Assembly: GCA_910584095.1 (NCBI GenBank) | Contig: CAJTYU010000005.1 | Coordinates: 56,908-120,907 of the forward strand | DNA from: an uncultured Dorea sp. | Lineage (GTDB): Bacteria; Bacillota; Clostridia; Lachnospirales; Lachnospiraceae | Length of the DNA: 64,000 nt | Direction: 5' to 3' | Shown here: positions 1 through 9,152 of the stretch, piece after piece | Numbering within the stretch: position 1 is the first letter of the stretch | Layout of the letters: each line of letters starts with the position of its first letter | Translations under genes and position numbers: made by a program | The notes under the pieces: model-generated | What the model was told of the DNA's origin: nothing | What the model saw: the letters and a program-made list of their open reading frames with translations, nothing else | Database searches by the model: none

Positions 1-180
1 TCGAAAGAACCCTTATTCTTTTCGATTTCTTCTTTACTTCCGATCAGAACCAGCTTAGCGGTTCCTTCCTTTAAAATCTTCTCCGCCGCCTCATAGGTTC
101 TTGCGTCTTCTGTCTCCGGAAGAACGATTGTCTTAACATTTGACTTTGCTTTTGCTTTGATTCCATCTATAAATCCCATG
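1..180 (-). CDS. pta: Phosphate acetyltransferase, N-terminal part (cut by window edge)
   Basis: Phosphate acetyltransferase interconverts acetyl-CoA and acetyl phosphate in the cytoplasm and, with acetate kinase, makes ATP during fermentation. Only the first 60 residues are present; the gene runs off the left edge. They begin MGFIDGIKAKAK and contain TIVLPETEDARTYEAAEKIL, which is the usual start of bacterial Pta. The start codon at 178-180 is preceded by an AAGGAG ribosome binding site. A TATAAT-like box lies about 40 bp upstream, just after the hairpin at 229-256, so the gene probably has its own promoter. The family call rests on the N-terminus alone. Confidence 0.85.
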
Positions 181-228
181 ATTTAAAGACTCCTTTCCAT
201 TTTTTCTCAGATACTCTTATTATAATAC

Positions 229-256
229 AAAGAAACCTTGCGGACAAGGTTTCTTT
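229..256 (-). terminator. Perfect 12-bp hairpin between mgtE and pta
   Basis: AAAGAAACCTTG (229-240) and CAAGGTTTCTTT (245-256) are perfectly complementary around a CGGA loop. Read on the minus strand, the stem ends in a U-rich stretch, as expected for an intrinsic terminator ending mgtE transcription before pta. Confidence 0.75.
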
Positions 257-400
257 CCTGTTAAATTCCTATCAAAGTTATTGATCATTCCCAATAGAAC
301 TGAACATATGGTATGCAGGACGCGGCCGCTTGCGGCATACTTCATCCTCACGCAGGCGCGCCTTCCTCCATCTTTTTCCCAAACCACATCTTCCTTACGA

Positions 401-1843
401 TCAGTTCAATAAAAACACGTAGCTTACAATTGCAAAGTACACGCTGATGGTACTGATATCCACCAGCGTGGAGATCAGCGGCGTGGCCATGATCGCCGGG
501 TCCAGCCCCACCTTCTTGGCTGCAAGCGGCAGAGTACACCCCACCACCTTAGCGATCACAACGGTACACGCCATGGTCACGCCGATGGTAAAGGCCATCA
601 GCACATCCCCCTGCCCCATCAGCATAATCCGCACGCCGTTTACGGTTGCAAGGATCAGGCTGATGCAGACGGCAACCCGGACTTCCTTCCAGATTACCTT
701 AAACAAATCCCGAAATTCAATCTCTCCCACAGCAAGGCCGCGGATCACCAGCGTAGAACTCTGGGAGCCGCAGTTTCCGCCGGTTCCGGTCAGCATTGGA
801 ACAAACCCCGCAATCTGGGGCATCAGCGCCAGCGCCGCCTCATAGCTGTTCATGATCATCTGTGTTACCGTAGCTGACAGCATCAGAAACAGAAGCCATG
901 GAAGCCTGCTCTTTACATGCTCAAACACCGTTGTCCCAAAATAGGAATCGTCGTTAGGATTGACGCCGGCCATCCTGCTGATATCTTCGGTTTCCTCCTC
1001 CTGCAATACCAGCATCGCATCGTCAACCGTTACAATACCCACCATGCACATCTCATGGTCCACGATCGGCAGGGCGATCAGTCCGTATTTCATAATGGTC
1101 CTTGCCACGTCCTCCTGATCATCCGTGGTACGGGCATACAAGATATTAGTATCCATAATCTCTTCAATCATCCTAGACTCGCCGGTGGTCAGCAGATCCT
1201 TGATATCCACCATACCGATCAGCTTCCGCTTCTCCGTCACATAACAGGTGTAAATGGTCTCCCTATTCAGCCCCACCTGCCGAATCTTTAAAATCGCCTC
1301 CTCCACAGTCATATCCATAGAAAGAGCAATATAATCTACGTTCATCACGCTTCCCGCGCTGTCCTCAGGATACTGCAGAAGCTGATTGATCTGAACGCGC
1401 TTTTCCTCGTCGGTGGCCAGCAAAAGACGGTCAACCACATTTGCGGGCATCTCCTCTAATACGTCCACGGTATCGTCCAGATACATCTCTTCCATGACTT
1501 CCTCAAGCTCGGAATCTGTAAGCGCATTGATCAGCACTTCTCTCAAATCACTGTTCATATAGGCGAAGGTCTCCGCCGCTTCTTCCTTTGCAAGAAGACG
1601 AAATACCAGTACCAGCTGTTTCTCCTCTACCTCCTCCAGTATATCGGCAAGGTCAACGGGGTACATATTATTTTCTAATTCGTCCTTTAGTTCCTTGAAC
1701 TTCCGGAACTCTAACATCATCTGAATGCGCTCGATTGTCAATTCCTCGCGTTCATCCGGGTAATCATAGTCAAATTCACTGGATGCAACGGCCTGTCCCC
1801 ACTCTTCCGCGGTCACATGGTCCATATCGTTTTTCATACCCAT
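401..1843 (-). CDS. mgtE: Magnesium transporter MgtE
   Basis: This is a membrane channel/transporter for Mg2+ with the MgtE architecture. A cytoplasmic helical N-domain covers about residues 30-150, a pair of CBS domains about 150-275, and a C-terminal membrane domain of about five helices starts near residue 310. The pore-lining motif GGNCGSQSS is near residue 355 and ATPLISTLVD is in the last helices. The length of 480 aa is normal. The start is set by an AAGGAGGGG site 8 nt upstream; a second Met two codons later is possible. In known members the N and CBS domains bind Mg2+ and close the channel, so regulation is probably post-translational. No M-box-like leader is evident in the short upstream region shared with tmcAL. 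Confidence 0.95.
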   Translation of the reverse strand: MGMKNDMDHVTAEEWGQAVASSEFDYDYPDEREELTIERIQMMLEFRKFKELKDELENNMYPVDLADILEEVEEKQLVLVFRLLAKEEAAETFAYMNSDLREVLINALTDSELEEVMEEMYLDDTVDVLEEMPANVVDRLLLATDEEKRVQINQLLQYPEDSAGSVMNVDYIALSMDMTVEEAILKIRQVGLNRETIYTCYVTEKRKLIGMVDIKDLLTTGESRMIEEIMDTNILYARTTDDQEDVARTIMKYGLIALPIVDHEMCMVGIVTVDDAMLVLQEEETEDISRMAGVNPNDDSYFGTTVFEHVKSRLPWLLFLMLSATVTQMIMNSYEAALALMPQIAGFVPMLTGTGGNCGSQSSTLVIRGLAVGEIEFRDLFKVIWKEVRVAVCISLILATVNGVRIMLMGQGDVLMAFTIGVTMACTVVIAKVVGCTLPLAAKKVGLDPAIMATPLISTLVDISTISVYFAIVSYVFLLN

Positions 1844-2034
1844 CTTGTACCCCTCCTTTCTTCTCTTTCCATTCTGCCCATTCCTGAATCATTTTCTTAC
1901 GGTCTGCACAGTAAATGAGCAGACCTGTGAATAGAAACGAATCTGCTTTCCGCAAAATACAAAATTTGCGATATTTTATCTGTTATAGTATAATTAGTAT
2001 AATCAATTTCAGACTATTATACAAGGAGATTCTC

Positions 2035-3237
2035 ATGAAAACAGTCGGACTGATCACAGAATACAATCCATTCCACATAGGACATTCCTATCACATCCAG
2101 AAAACAAAAGAACTTACCGGAGCTGATTTTGTCCTTGCCGTTATGAGCGGAAACTTCGTCCAGCGGGGCGCTCCGGCTGTGATGCCAAAGCATTTACGGA
2201 CAGCCTGCGCCCTGCGCTGCGGCGTGTCGGCAGTCGTGGAACTCCCGGTATACTATGCCTGTGCAAGCGCAGAATACTTTGCATCAGGCGCTGTTTCCCT
2301 GCTTGACAGTCTCGGCTGTGTGGACGCCATTTGTTTTGGGAGCGAATGCGGCGATATCGAAATCTTAGAAGAAATTGCAGATATATTAGAAATTGAGCCG
2401 GAAACATACAAAACCGCTCTGAAAAAGGGCCTGAAAAAAGGCCTTTCCTTTCCCGCCGCAAGGCAGCAGGCGTTAAAGTATTATGAAACCGTTCTCTCTG
2501 CGCCCAACAATATTCTGGGCATTGAATACTTAAAAGCCCTGAAACGTCTAAACAGCCCTATGAAAGCATATACCATCCCCCGGGCGGGAGCCGGATACCA
2601 TGATACGGCAATCAACCGGACATTCTGCTCCGCCTCTGCGGTCCGGGCAAACATTGATCATTTTTCAAAAATCAAAACACAGCTTCCTAAAAGCTGCCAT
2701 ACCATAGTGCAGAATGCCTATCGGCAGAGGTTCCCGGTGGTAAGCAATGATTTCTCCTTGCTTTTGAAGGCAAAGCTCCTTTCGGAAACCCCGGACAGCC
2801 TTTTCCGCTACGCCGATGTGAGCCGCGAGCTTGCCAGCCGCATCAGCCGGATGCAAAACAGCTTTGTCAGTCTGGAGCAATTCGGCAATCTCCTAAAGAC
2901 CAAAGAACTTACCTACAGCCGTATCAGCCGGGTTCTTTTCCATATTCTCCTTGGCATTACCGATCAGGACATAAACGGCTGCCTTGCCCAAGGCAATGTA
3001 TTTTATGCCAGACTGCTTGGCTTTAGAGAAAAAGACGCTTCTTTGCTGAAAGAGATAAAAGAGCGGGCCAAAATCCCCCTGATCACCAAGCTCCCGAAAG
3101 AAGCCGCCCTTAAGCCTGCCGGAAACGCCATGCTGCAGGCCGATATCTATGCCGCAGACTTATATGAAGCCGTAGTCACAGAGAAATTCCACACATCCTT
3201 CCTCAACGAAAGACAGCAGCAGGTGGTGAAGCTATAG
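2035..3237 (+). CDS. tmcAL: tRNA(Met) cytidine acetate ligase
   Basis: TmcAL (formerly YlbM) activates acetate with ATP and acetylates the wobble cytidine of elongator tRNA-Met, which helps accurate AUG reading. The N-terminus MKTVGLITEYNPFHIGH holds the HIGH-type nucleotidyltransferase motif, followed by the family block DFVLAVMSGNFVQRGAPAV. The length of 400 aa is typical. The ATG at 2035 is chosen because ACAAGGAGAT lies just upstream; the frame is open further 5' but without a ribosome binding site. Paired TATAAT-like boxes at about 1988-2002 suggest its own promoter. It is divergent from mgtE. Confidence 0.93.
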   Translation: MKTVGLITEYNPFHIGHSYHIQKTKELTGADFVLAVMSGNFVQRGAPAVMPKHLRTACALRCGVSAVVELPVYYACASAEYFASGAVSLLDSLGCVDAICFGSECGDIEILEEIADILEIEPETYKTALKKGLKKGLSFPAARQQALKYYETVLSAPNNILGIEYLKALKRLNSPMKAYTIPRAGAGYHDTAINRTFCSASAVRANIDHFSKIKTQLPKSCHTIVQNAYRQRFPVVSNDFSLLLKAKLLSETPDSLFRYADVSRELASRISRMQNSFVSLEQFGNLLKTKELTYSRISRVLFHILLGITDQDINGCLAQGNVFYARLLGFREKDASLLKEIKERAKIPLITKLPKEAALKPAGNAMLQADIYAADLYEAVVTEKFHTSFLNERQQQVVKL

Positions 3238-3307
3238 GCGAAACAGTTCTAAGGATGCCTGCTTTTCCCGACAGGTACTTTCCTACGCTGACAAGCACTG
3301 ATGTATT

Positions 3308-4642
3308 TTAATAATATCCATACCTTTTTCTATATTTTACAAACATAGTAACTGACAAAGCAAGAGCCATCAGCTCCGCTGCCGGCGTCGCCAGCCAAAT
3401 CCCGTTCACTCCAAGAAGCAAAGGAAGCACGATCATGGTAATCAGCATAAATACAAACGATCTGGAACATGCAAGGACAGCCGAAACAATCCCGTTGGAT
3501 AATGCGGTAAACATTCCGCTGGCAAAAATATTGAATCCAATAAAGAACAATGCTGCCGTGCATATCCTGTTTCCCGTTACCGCCAGATCATACACCGGAT
3601 TATCCGGCCGGGCAAATACAGATACCAGCGGCCTTGTCAGTATAAAGGAAGCCGCAACCGTGACCACGGAGATCGCTGCAATCACCTTCATACTCAACGC
3701 AACCAGCTTTTTTAATTTTTCATGGTTCTGTTCTCCATAATAAAAACTCAGCATGGGCGCTGCCCCGTAAGAATACCCCGTATACAAAGAGCTTGCAAAC
3801 ATCAGCACATACATGATGATGGTAACAGCGGCAACCCCATCTTCCCCGACATAATGAAGCATCGTCCAGTTGAACATCATTGTAATAATACCGGTGACAA
3901 GGGCGGTCGCCATCTCAGAACATCCATTTGCAGCAGCACTTGCAAGAACCCTGAATCGAAATACAGGTTTCTTAAAGTGCAGCAGGCTCTTTTTCCGGCT
4001 GAAAACAAATAAGCCGGCAGCCGCTGTGACAGAATATCCGAGCCCTGTTGCGATCGCCGCGCCACTGATGCCCATATCAAATCCGGCAATAAACATATAA
4101 TCAAGCGCCATATTCAAAACACCGCCTGTCACCGAACAGATCAGGGAAAGGTTCGCCTTTTCGCTGGCGATCATATAAAGCGTAAAGTTGTTCATCAACA
4201 GGATCGGCACCGTAAACACCAGATAACGGCTTAAATATTCCACACAATACCCTTCTACAACAGCGGTAAGGTTCATACCGGCAAAAATGTAATCCATTGC
4301 CAGATACCCAACCGCACACATGACAATCCCCACAATGACATTTACTAAAATCAGAAACGTAAAATCTTCCTTTGCCTCGTCCGTTTTCTGCTCCCCCATC
4401 TTTTTCATGATAACCGCGCTGCCTCCGGCAGCAAGCATGGTAGAAATCGCCGTAACAAGCTGGATAACCGGCGCGGTGAGATTGATTGCCGAAAGCGCAT
4501 CCGTACCGATTAGATTCGATACAAACAAGCCGTCAACCATTGTATAAAAAGACATAAACACCGTCATAGCAATCGTTGGCACGGCAAATCTCATAATGTT
4601 TTTCAATGTTACAGGTTTTTCGTACGCATTTAAGTTTTCCAT
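3308..4642 (-). CDS. MATE family multidrug/sodium efflux transporter
   Basis: This 444-aa inner-membrane protein has about twelve hydrophobic segments in two homologous halves and the N-terminal pattern of MATE transporters (TIAMTVFMSFYTMVDGLFVS). MATE proteins exchange Na+ or H+ for cationic drugs or metabolites; the substrate cannot be read from sequence. AGGAG lies just before the ATG. The gene is divergent from a MerR regulator with an effector-binding domain. Its promoter has the lengthened 19-bp spacer of MerR-activated promoters, so drug-inducible activation by that neighbour is likely. Confidence 0.9.
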   Translation of the reverse strand: MENLNAYEKPVTLKNIMRFAVPTIAMTVFMSFYTMVDGLFVSNLIGTDALSAINLTAPVIQLVTAISTMLAAGGSAVIMKKMGEQKTDEAKEDFTFLILVNVIVGIVMCAVGYLAMDYIFAGMNLTAVVEGYCVEYLSRYLVFTVPILLMNNFTLYMIASEKANLSLICSVTGGVLNMALDYMFIAGFDMGISGAAIATGLGYSVTAAAGLFVFSRKKSLLHFKKPVFRFRVLASAAANGCSEMATALVTGIITMMFNWTMLHYVGEDGVAAVTIIMYVLMFASSLYTGYSYGAAPMLSFYYGEQNHEKLKKLVALSMKVIAAISVVTVAASFILTRPLVSVFARPDNPVYDLAVTGNRICTAALFFIGFNIFASGMFTALSNGIVSAVLACSRSFVFMLITMIVLPLLLGVNGIWLATPAAELMALALSVTMFVKYRKRYGYY

Positions 4643-4686
4643 AAATTTTTTCTCCTATCACCTTGTATTTTCTGCCTGTATACAAT

Positions 4687-4717
4687 ATCATAAACTGTAC
4701 AGTAACAGTACGGTCAA
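4687..4717 (-). promoter_or_regulatory. MerR-type promoter (19-bp spacer) of the MATE gene
   Basis: On the minus strand TTGACC (4712-4717) and TATGAT (4687-4692) are separated by exactly 19 bp. The spacer contains the perfect palindrome ACTGTACAGT, with a further GTAC repeat beside it. A 19-bp spacer with a dyad inside is the hallmark of promoters that MerR proteins untwist on effector binding. The adjacent divergent MerR gene is the obvious partner. Confidence 0.75.
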
Positions 4718-4759
4718 TAGTAAATCGAAAAAATTTTATTATTTTAAGGGGGACAAAAA

Positions 4760-5578
4760 ATGAGTCAGAAAAACCAATCGCTTACCATCGGACAGTTCGC
4801 CGCGCTCCATGGTATAAACAAAAAAACGCTGATGTGGTATGATGAGATAGGCCTGTTCCGGCCTGCCTCTATCAACCCTGAAAATGGATACCGCCGCTAT
4901 AATTACCACCAGAGTCCCATATTGGAAACCATCCTGCTGCTCCGGGAGTTGGAAGTCCCCATCCCCGTCATACAGGATTTCATGAAAAACCGCTCCGCCG
5001 AAAACCTGAAAGACCTTCTGGATGAAAAGATAGCTGACCTTGACCTGCGGATCACCCATCTGCAGGCAGTAAGGACAACCCTCCGCACACACCGCCAGAA
5101 TATATCTACCCTGTTAACAATGGATCTTTCCGAAATCAGCATAATAGAGAAAAGAGAACGCTGCCTAGTCACAGTAGATATCAGCAAAAACATTACCTTT
5201 GAAGACGAAGTTGAACTTATCACGGCTGAAACAGAAAAATACCGCCTCGGACGCCTGCATCATGCCACCTATGGTTCCATGATCCCTGTTTCAAGCCTCC
5301 TTAGCGGCAATTTTGATGATTATTCCAAACTGTTTATAGAGATTCCCCTCCTCACATACCAAGCCGGACTGCATATGGCTCCCAGCGGTAAATACCTGAG
5401 AGCCTTCCACAAAGGAGACTGGGATAAAATCCCAAAACGGTATGAAGAAATATTTGCATTTGCAGAAAAACATAATTTGAAGCTTCATGGGTTTTCCTAT
5501 GAAATGGGAATTAACGAAAATGTCGTTGATCGGATTGAAGATTACATTGTGCAGATTGAAATCCCTATTTTTGGCTAA
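4760..5578 (+). CDS. MerR family regulator with effector-binding domain
   Basis: This 272-aa cytoplasmic activator has a MerR winged helix at residues 8-80 (LTIGQFAALHGINKKTLMWY), then the dimerisation coiled coil (about 85-125). A C-terminal domain of about 150 residues resembles the GyrI/BmrR effector-binding fold. Such proteins bind hydrophobic or cationic drugs and activate efflux genes. AAGGGGGACA precedes the ATG. The gene is divergent from the MATE transporter across 117 bp containing a MerR-type promoter. The ligand is not predictable. Confidence 0.9.
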   Translation: MSQKNQSLTIGQFAALHGINKKTLMWYDEIGLFRPASINPENGYRRYNYHQSPILETILLLRELEVPIPVIQDFMKNRSAENLKDLLDEKIADLDLRITHLQAVRTTLRTHRQNISTLLTMDLSEISIIEKRERCLVTVDISKNITFEDEVELITAETEKYRLGRLHHATYGSMIPVSSLLSGNFDDYSKLFIEIPLLTYQAGLHMAPSGKYLRAFHKGDWDKIPKRYEEIFAFAEKHNLKLHGFSYEMGINENVVDRIEDYIVQIEIPIFG

Positions 5579-5611
5579 AAATCCAGCCCCTCAGCTATTA
5601 TCAAAACAAAG

Positions 5612-6727
5612 TTACGGTATGGCTATGGGCTCCCCTTCCCCGGTCAGCATACGGTACAGCCAGTTTCCCGCATCACTGAGATCTCCTTTCTCGAATCCGC
5701 TGGTTTTACCACAGGATGGCAAGAGAATCGCCGAGGTTTCTTCCTTATTGGATAAGTTCCATGCTACACAGCTTACGCCCCGCTCGTCCAGAAGCTCCAT
5801 CCACTGTTTTGCCTGCTCCTCATCAATGGCTCCGCTTCCGCTGGCGTCGCAGATCCCATACTCTGACACAAATACTGGAAGTCCGGCGTCTAACGCCGCC
5901 GTCATCCTGCCTCTCAAATCTTCCTTATGAGTCGCCGCGTAAAAATGCAGGGTATACATCAGATTCTCATATCCTGTAATCGGATCCGCCGCCGCTTCAT
6001 CCACGAACTGGGACCAATTGGGCGTCCCCACTAAGATCACTCCGTCCTCATCATGGGAACGGATGACGCCGATCACTTCCTCGGCGTAGGACTTGATCTC
6101 ACTCCACCCAGTCCCGCCGTTGGGTTCATTGCAGATCTCGTACAGCACATGGTCTGCGTCCGCGTATTCCGCGGACATTTCCGCAAAAAACTCTTTTGCC
6201 TCAGCCAGATACCCGTTAGGATTGGCGTCTGAGAGAATATGCCAGTCAATGATCACATACAGATCCTGCTTCTTCGCATACGCCGCCCCTTCCCGGATCA
6301 GCTCCTTTAAAGCCTCTCTGTCCCCATCCGTACAGTATCCGCCGGACTCCGCCGTGTACATGGCAAGGCGGATCACATTCGCCTTCCACTCCTTCCTTAG
6401 CTGCCCGAAGCATTCCTCGTTCACATAGCCCGGAAACCATGCAAGACCGTGGGTGCTGATACCTTTCAGCTGTACCGGACTTCCATCTTCCCCGCAAAGC
6501 TTCGTTCCTTCCACATGAAGCGCTCCGGCAGTGGAGGGCGCGGCGATATCCCCGGCCTGCCGCTCAAAAACTTCCGGCTTCGTTTCTTCTGTTTCCCGCA
6601 CATCCGCCTTCCCTGTTTTGTCCGCTTTCTGCTCTTCTTTCTTTTCTTCGGCAGCGCATCCAGACATATAAAATACTGCCAGAACCATACACAGTATAAA
6701 CAAAACCCTTGGTTTTCTTTTCTCCAT
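5612..6727 (-). CDS. Glycoside hydrolase family 5 lipoprotein (endoglucanase-like)
   Basis: This is a predicted secreted lipoprotein of 371 aa. The N-terminus has a basic start, a hydrophobic run and the lipobox-like MSGCAA, so it is probably anchored outside the membrane by the Cys. A charged linker leads to a GH5 (beta/alpha)8 barrel. The acid/base Glu is in YEICNEPNGG and the nucleophile Glu in FVSEYGICD; HGLAWF and VIIDWHIL are other GH5 blocks. GH5 enzymes cut beta-1,4-glucans or mannans; exact specificity is not clear. The start at 6727 has AGAGG upstream; an in-frame ATG ten codons earlier has none. It is convergent with merR and has no sugar-transport neighbours. Confidence 0.88.
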   Translation of the reverse strand: MEKRKPRVLFILCMVLAVFYMSGCAAEEKKEEQKADKTGKADVRETEETKPEVFERQAGDIAAPSTAGALHVEGTKLCGEDGSPVQLKGISTHGLAWFPGYVNEECFGQLRKEWKANVIRLAMYTAESGGYCTDGDREALKELIREGAAYAKKQDLYVIIDWHILSDANPNGYLAEAKEFFAEMSAEYADADHVLYEICNEPNGGTGWSEIKSYAEEVIGVIRSHDEDGVILVGTPNWSQFVDEAAADPITGYENLMYTLHFYAATHKEDLRGRMTAALDAGLPVFVSEYGICDASGSGAIDEEQAKQWMELLDERGVSCVAWNLSNKEETSAILLPSCGKTSGFEKGDLSDAGNWLYRMLTGEGEPIAIP

Positions 6728-6815
6728 AAGCCTCTTTCCATCTCCAAATAAAAACATTACTTGTCCCGTTATTACTTCAAATTTCGGGCTATTGATTATC
6801 CCTGTATGGGAATCA

Positions 6816-7340
6816 TCATATCATTTTCCCGTGCAGCGTATGGTACGCCAGATCAAACGCGCTCTCCTGCCCGCTCTGGCTGCACACTGCGATCTCATTG
6901 CGCTTTCCTGTATGGTCTGTGAGGAACAGGGTTTTCTGCCTGTAATTTCCCTGCTGCCGAATTCCCACCTCCACTTTATCCATCTCCTTTAACGGATAAA
7001 TCCGGATCTCGCTCCGATAAAGCACCACGTATTCTCTGGTAATCATCAGACGGTAATCCGGTATCTCTACCGTCTCCCCGTCAATCAGCTGATTGAAAAA
7101 ATCTTCCTTGTCTGCAATTCCGTTAAGCTTACTCCGAAGCGCTTTCTGGGAACGGATATTCAGCGCCCCAAGAGCCGCACCGAGAATAGCAAGAATATAC
7201 CCAAGTATCCCGCCTGAAAAAATGGCTAACAAAGCTACGGCCAAAAGGCTGAGCCAGATGATCATTCCCAGTCTCAAGCTCTTGGCCTGTTCCTCAATCA
7301 AATCATAATATTTCTGCTGTCCTGCTGTCTGTATCTCCAT
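6816..7340 (-). CDS. Small membrane protein of unknown function (YcxB-like tail possible)
   Basis: I do not recognise a named family with confidence. The 174-aa protein has an amphipathic N-terminus, two adjacent transmembrane helices (about residues 22-62; LSLLAVALLAIFSGG and ILGYILAILGAALGAL), and a cytoplasmic beta-rich C-terminal domain. That domain (YRLMITREYVVLYRSEIRIY) recalls the YcxB/PH-like tail of many Firmicutes membrane proteins, which is weak evidence. It lies 26 nt upstream of trpS on the same strand's downstream side, so it may be cotranscribed with trpS and the phosphatase gene. Confidence 0.6.
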   Translation of the reverse strand: MEIQTAGQQKYYDLIEEQAKSLRLGMIIWLSLLAVALLAIFSGGILGYILAILGAALGALNIRSQKALRSKLNGIADKEDFFNQLIDGETVEIPDYRLMITREYVVLYRSEIRIYPLKEMDKVEVGIRQQGNYRQKTLFLTDHTGKRNEIAVCSQSGQESAFDLAYHTLHGKMI

Positions 7341-7366
7341 ATTTCCTGTCCTATTCTCCTGCGCGG

Positions 7367-8371
7367 TCAGCGGATTCTCTCCGGGAATCCTACTTTTTTC
7401 TGCACCTTTCGCAGTGTCTTCATGGCGTAGTAATTCGCCTTTTCTGCATTTTCCTTAATGATACTGTCAATGTAGGCCTTATCCTGATTCAGCCTTGCCG
7501 ACTCGTCCTGGAGAGGTTTTAATACGGATATCACCGCTTCTCCTACCGCAGCCTTAAAATCTCCGTAGCCTCTTCCGTCAAACTCCTTTACAACCTCCTC
7601 CGGCGTTTTTCCGGTACATGCGCTGTAAATATCGATTAAATTCTTTACTCCCGGCTGCTCCTCCCGGTACAAAATCTGAGCCTCGGAATCCGTCACCGCG
7701 CGCTTGCATTTCCTCATGACCACATCCGGTGCATCCATCAGATAAATGCTTGCGTTCGAGTTTTCGTCAGACTTGGACATCTTCTTTGACGGCTCCTGAA
7801 GGCTCATGATCTTCGCCCCCACTTTCCCGATATAAGCTTCTGGAACGGTAAATACATTTCCATAAATGTTATTAAATCTCTGGGCTATGTCCCTTGTAAT
7901 CTCCAGATGCTGCATCTGATCGATCCCTACCGGAACCACATCCGCCTGATACAGCAGAATATCCGCCGCCATCAGTACCGGATAGGTAAAGAGTCCCGCG
8001 TTGATATTGTCCGCATGCTTGGCAGACTTATCCTTAAACTGAGTCATACGGTTCAGTTCTCCCATGTAGGTAAAGCAGTTCAGTATCCATGCAAGCTCCG
8101 CATGGCCGGATACATGGGACTGATAATAGATGCAGTTCTTCTTCGGGTCAAGCCCGGCCGCAATATACAAGGTTAGAAGCATCCTTGCACGCTTCCTAAG
8201 CTCCGCCGGGTTCTGCCTCACCGTAATGGAATGCATATCTACCACGCTGTAAAAACACTCATATTCGTCGCTTAAGGAAACCCAGTTTTTAAGGGCTCCC
8301 AGATAGTTGCCAAGGGTCAGGTTTCCCGTCGCCTGCATGCCGCTGAATAATACCTTCTTATCTCCGATCAT
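7367..8371 (-). CDS. trpS: Tryptophanyl-tRNA synthetase
   Basis: TrpS charges tRNA-Trp with tryptophan. The class I signatures are present: the HIGH equivalent in TGNLTLGNYLGAL near residue 17 and KMSKS in PSKKMSKSDENSNAS near residue 200. The length of 334 aa is normal. GTGGAGGAAAA precedes the ATG. It follows the phosphatase gene by 33 nt, leaving no room for a T-box leader. In this organism it therefore seems not to be controlled by an adjacent T-box, unless one lies upstream of the whole operon. Confidence 0.96.
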   Translation of the reverse strand: MIGDKKVLFSGMQATGNLTLGNYLGALKNWVSLSDEYECFYSVVDMHSITVRQNPAELRKRARMLLTLYIAAGLDPKKNCIYYQSHVSGHAELAWILNCFTYMGELNRMTQFKDKSAKHADNINAGLFTYPVLMAADILLYQADVVPVGIDQMQHLEITRDIAQRFNNIYGNVFTVPEAYIGKVGAKIMSLQEPSKKMSKSDENSNASIYLMDAPDVVMRKCKRAVTDSEAQILYREEQPGVKNLIDIYSACTGKTPEEVVKEFDGRGYGDFKAAVGEAVISVLKPLQDESARLNQDKAYIDSIIKENAEKANYYAMKTLRKVQKKVGFPERIR

Positions 8372-8404
8372 AAATTTTCCTCCACATCACTCTGCTTTTT
8401 CGCT

Positions 8405-9040
8405 TTATGTATATTTACCATTTGTATCATAATACGCCACATTTTCCGAAAGGATCTCCGGCTCTCCATCCTTCACCAGCACCTCTGTCACGCCGCAGTT
8501 CCTGCTGCAGCCCTCTCCCCAGAACCGCTCCGTCGTAAGTCCTTTGATATTAGCGAGAATCCCCGCAAGAGCCGCCCCATGGGTGGATACCAGTATGGTA
8601 GAATCCTGATATTCCCGCCTGCAGCAGATATCCTTCAGAAAATCCCCGGTGCGCTGCCTAAGCGCCTCCAAGCTCTCTCCATCCGAAGGCGCCTGATATT
8701 TCCCGGGTTCGTCAAAGAAACACTGAAACTCTCTTGGCATCTCCTCATCCCATGCTTTCGGATCCCAGCATCTCCCCTCATATTTTCCAAAAGACACCTC
8801 TATGATCCGCTCATCTATTTGAATCGGCACACACCTGCCCTTAAGGATCAGCTCCGCCGTTTCCCTTGCTCGCCCTAAGGGGCTGCATAAACACAAGTCA
8901 AACGGCACGTCCCGAAGCCCCTCTCCGGTCTTTACCGCCAGTTCTCGCCCATATTCATTCAGCGGAACGTCAATCTGCCCCTGATTCTTCTTCTGTTTAT
9001 TATAATCCGTTTCTCCATGACGTATCAAATACAGCTTCAT
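8405..9040 (-). CDS. Histidine phosphatase family protein (phosphoglycerate mutase-like)
   Basis: This 211-aa cytoplasmic protein belongs to the histidine phosphatase superfamily. The phosphohistidine motif is MKLYLIRHGETDYN, the second catalytic His is in STHGAALAG, and the acid residue is in IIEVSFGKYEG. Known relatives hydrolyse sugar phosphates, alpha-ribazole phosphate or phosphoserine, so the substrate is open; no cobalamin genes are nearby to support CobC. It is 33 nt upstream of trpS and probably in its operon. It is divergent from luxS. Confidence 0.88.
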   Translation of the reverse strand: MKLYLIRHGETDYNKQKKNQGQIDVPLNEYGRELAVKTGEGLRDVPFDLCLCSPLGRARETAELILKGRCVPIQIDERIIEVSFGKYEGRCWDPKAWDEEMPREFQCFFDEPGKYQAPSDGESLEALRQRTGDFLKDICCRREYQDSTILVSTHGAALAGILANIKGLTTERFWGEGCSRNCGVTEVLVKDGEPEILSENVAYYDTNGKYT

Positions 9041-9152
9041 CTCAAAACCTCCGTTTTCACAAATCCTAGTATAACACAGTTTTCTTCTTCTTTACATAGC
9101 TATTTTTTTAAATCCGTGTTACTATTAAGAAAAAACAAAGGAGATTACAATT

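Noticed and set aside
322..362. NotI (322-329) and AscI (355-362) recognition sequences close together, looking like a cloning scar
   Set aside because: Flanking sequence is continuous with mgtE and the intergenic region, and another NotI site occurs naturally at 40943-40950. Chance is the simplest explanation.
1844..2034. Possible M-box magnesium riboswitch before mgtE
   Set aside because: The space before the mgtE start is short and shared with the divergent tmcAL promoter, and I see no M-box-like series of hairpins or terminator.
1915..2034. N-terminal extension of tmcAL by 40 codons
   Set aside because: The extension has no ribosome binding site, covers TATAAT-like promoter boxes, and is absent from the normal family N-terminus, which starts at the ATG at 2035.
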